From Prochlorococcus_E sp000760215 (GTDB taxonomy: Bacteria > Cyanobacteriota > Cyanobacteriia > PCC-6307 > Cyanobiaceae), in the NCBI RefSeq assembly GCF_047303175.1, contig NZ_CP138945.1: DNA of 64,000 bases, one strand, 5' to 3'. The translations under genes and the position numbers were made by a program. Every line of letters begins with the position of its first letter. The stretch's first letter is position 1. Positions 63,204-64,000 of this stretch are shown here, piece after piece. A model generated the notes under the pieces. It saw only the letters and a list, made by a program, of their open reading frames with translations. It was not told the origin of the DNA and ran no database searches.

Positions 63204-64000
63204 TGATACCTAATTCTTTTAATTCCACCAAAAGATCTCCTAAGACCTTCTTGGCATCTCCAAAAACCATAGAAGTATTTGACAAGTCAAACAAATCATT
63301 TTTTATACCAGAATAACCTGCACTCATTCCTCTCTTAATAACAAAAACCGTTCTCGCTTCCTGAACATCAAGAACTGGCATTCCATATAAAGGGGAACTT
63401 GGGTCATTCTTTGCTTGGGGGTTAACTACATCATTTGCACCTAGAACAAGAACAACATCTGTAGCCGGAAATTCGGGGTTAACAACATCCATTTCTTTTA
63501 ATTGCTCATAAGGAACATCTGCTTCTGCTAAAAGAACATTCATATGTCCGGGCATTCGGCCAGCAACTGGATGAATAGCATAGATAACATTAATACCATT
63601 ACTTTCCAAAGCCCTAGTTACTTCCCTAAGTGTGTGTTGTGCTTGAGCAACAGCCAATCCATAACCAGGGACAATCACTACACGTTCTGCAGCTTCAAGT
63701 GTTAAAGCACATTCTTCTACGCTGCAACTGGTTATATTGATATATTCAGTAGAACCACTTCCTGATGTAGAGGTCGCGCCAATTGCGCCGCCAAATAATA
63801 CTGACAATAAAGATCTATTCATTCCATTACACATAACCTGAGTCAAAATTAGCCCAGCAGCTCCTACCATTGCTCCAGCGACTATAAGCAATTGACTCTT
63901 TACCACAAATCCTGCAGCTGCAGCCGCTACACCAGAGTAGCTGTTTAGTAGTGATATAACTACTGGCATGTCAGCACCCCCAATGGAAAGGGTGACTCCT
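63190..64000 (-). CDS. pntB: NAD(P) transhydrogenase subunit beta (partial, 5' end outside the window)
   Basis: The gene continues off the right edge. Visible are the membrane part (MPVVISLLNSYSGVAAAAAG; GFVVKSQLLIVAGAMVG) and the NADPH-binding domain III (VIVPGYGLAVAQAQHTL; GRMPGHMNVLLAEADVPY; VLVLGANDVVNP; GYSGIKNDLF). It makes NADPH from NADH using the proton gradient. About 269 codons are present of the roughly 480 expected. The downstream hydrolase start overlaps by 14 bases. Confidence 0.96.
   Translation of the reverse strand, partial: GVTLSIGGADMPVVISLLNSYSGVAAAAAGFVVKSQLLIVAGAMVGAAGLILTQVMCNGMNRSLLSVLFGGAIGATSTSGSGSTEYINITSCSVEECALTLEAAERVVIVPGYGLAVAQAQHTLREVTRALESNGINVIYAIHPVAGRMPGHMNVLLAEADVPYEQLKEMDVVNPEFPATDVVLVLGANDVVNPQAKNDPSSPLYGMPVLDVQEARTVFVIKRGMSAGYSGIKNDLFDLSNTSMVFGDAKKVLGDLLVELKELGISGNS

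Overview
The window reads as chromosome of a low-light-adapted Prochlorococcus (SS120/NATL-like). The evidence is an AT-rich genome, three genes for Pcb divinyl-chlorophyll a/b antenna proteins (six-helix IsiA/CP43-like), two short high-light-inducible (Hli) proteins, flavodoxin, PetG and ChlI, and many picocyanobacterial small hypothetical proteins. TTG and GTG starts are common. I saw no rRNA, tRNA, CRISPR array, insertion sequence or prophage.

Layout. 0.4-12.8 kb is core metabolism on the + strand: GuaB3-type IMP dehydrogenase family protein, thioredoxin, hisH, rsmD, petG (minus strand), a cytochrome c, a SpoU/TrmJ methyltransferase, an IMS/DUF4101 protein, chlI, ruvC, 5-formyl-THF cyclo-ligase, sufE, hom, then an oligopeptide-type ABC substrate-binding protein and one permease. 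12.8-20.1 kb holds a DUF1400 hydrolase, an MFS transporter, a PfkB sugar kinase and small membrane or lumenal proteins.

20.1-28.1 kb is the distinctive part, a light-harvesting and iron-stress island. Flavodoxin lies downstream of two small unrecognised membrane proteins. Three minus-strand pcb genes follow, each with a strong hairpin terminator and the same element about 60 bases ahead of its start codon. Four plus-strand genes for a family of 50-70 residue single-helix proteins sit between the pcb genes, and two hli genes close the block. The repeated pairing of pcb genes with this small-protein family is the best candidate here for an undescribed system, possibly antenna linkers or assembly factors (inference).

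28.1-32.2 kb and 46-53.3 kb are small-gene regions rich in short hypothetical proteins (Nif11-like, DUF2470, DUF1651, a four-cysteine mini-protein). Between and after them are housekeeping or physiological genes: purT, an MBL-fold protein, SemiSWEET, an ABC-F ATPase, an RRM RNA-binding protein, an Nramp-clade transporter, an MIF homologue, a DUF2237 protein, a fatty acid desaturase, a phosphoribosyltransferase, glutathione peroxidase, ychF, an HlyD/MacA-like adaptor, polA, cysS, dxr, a ferredoxin-like protein, an alpha/beta hydrolase and, cut by the right edge, pntB.
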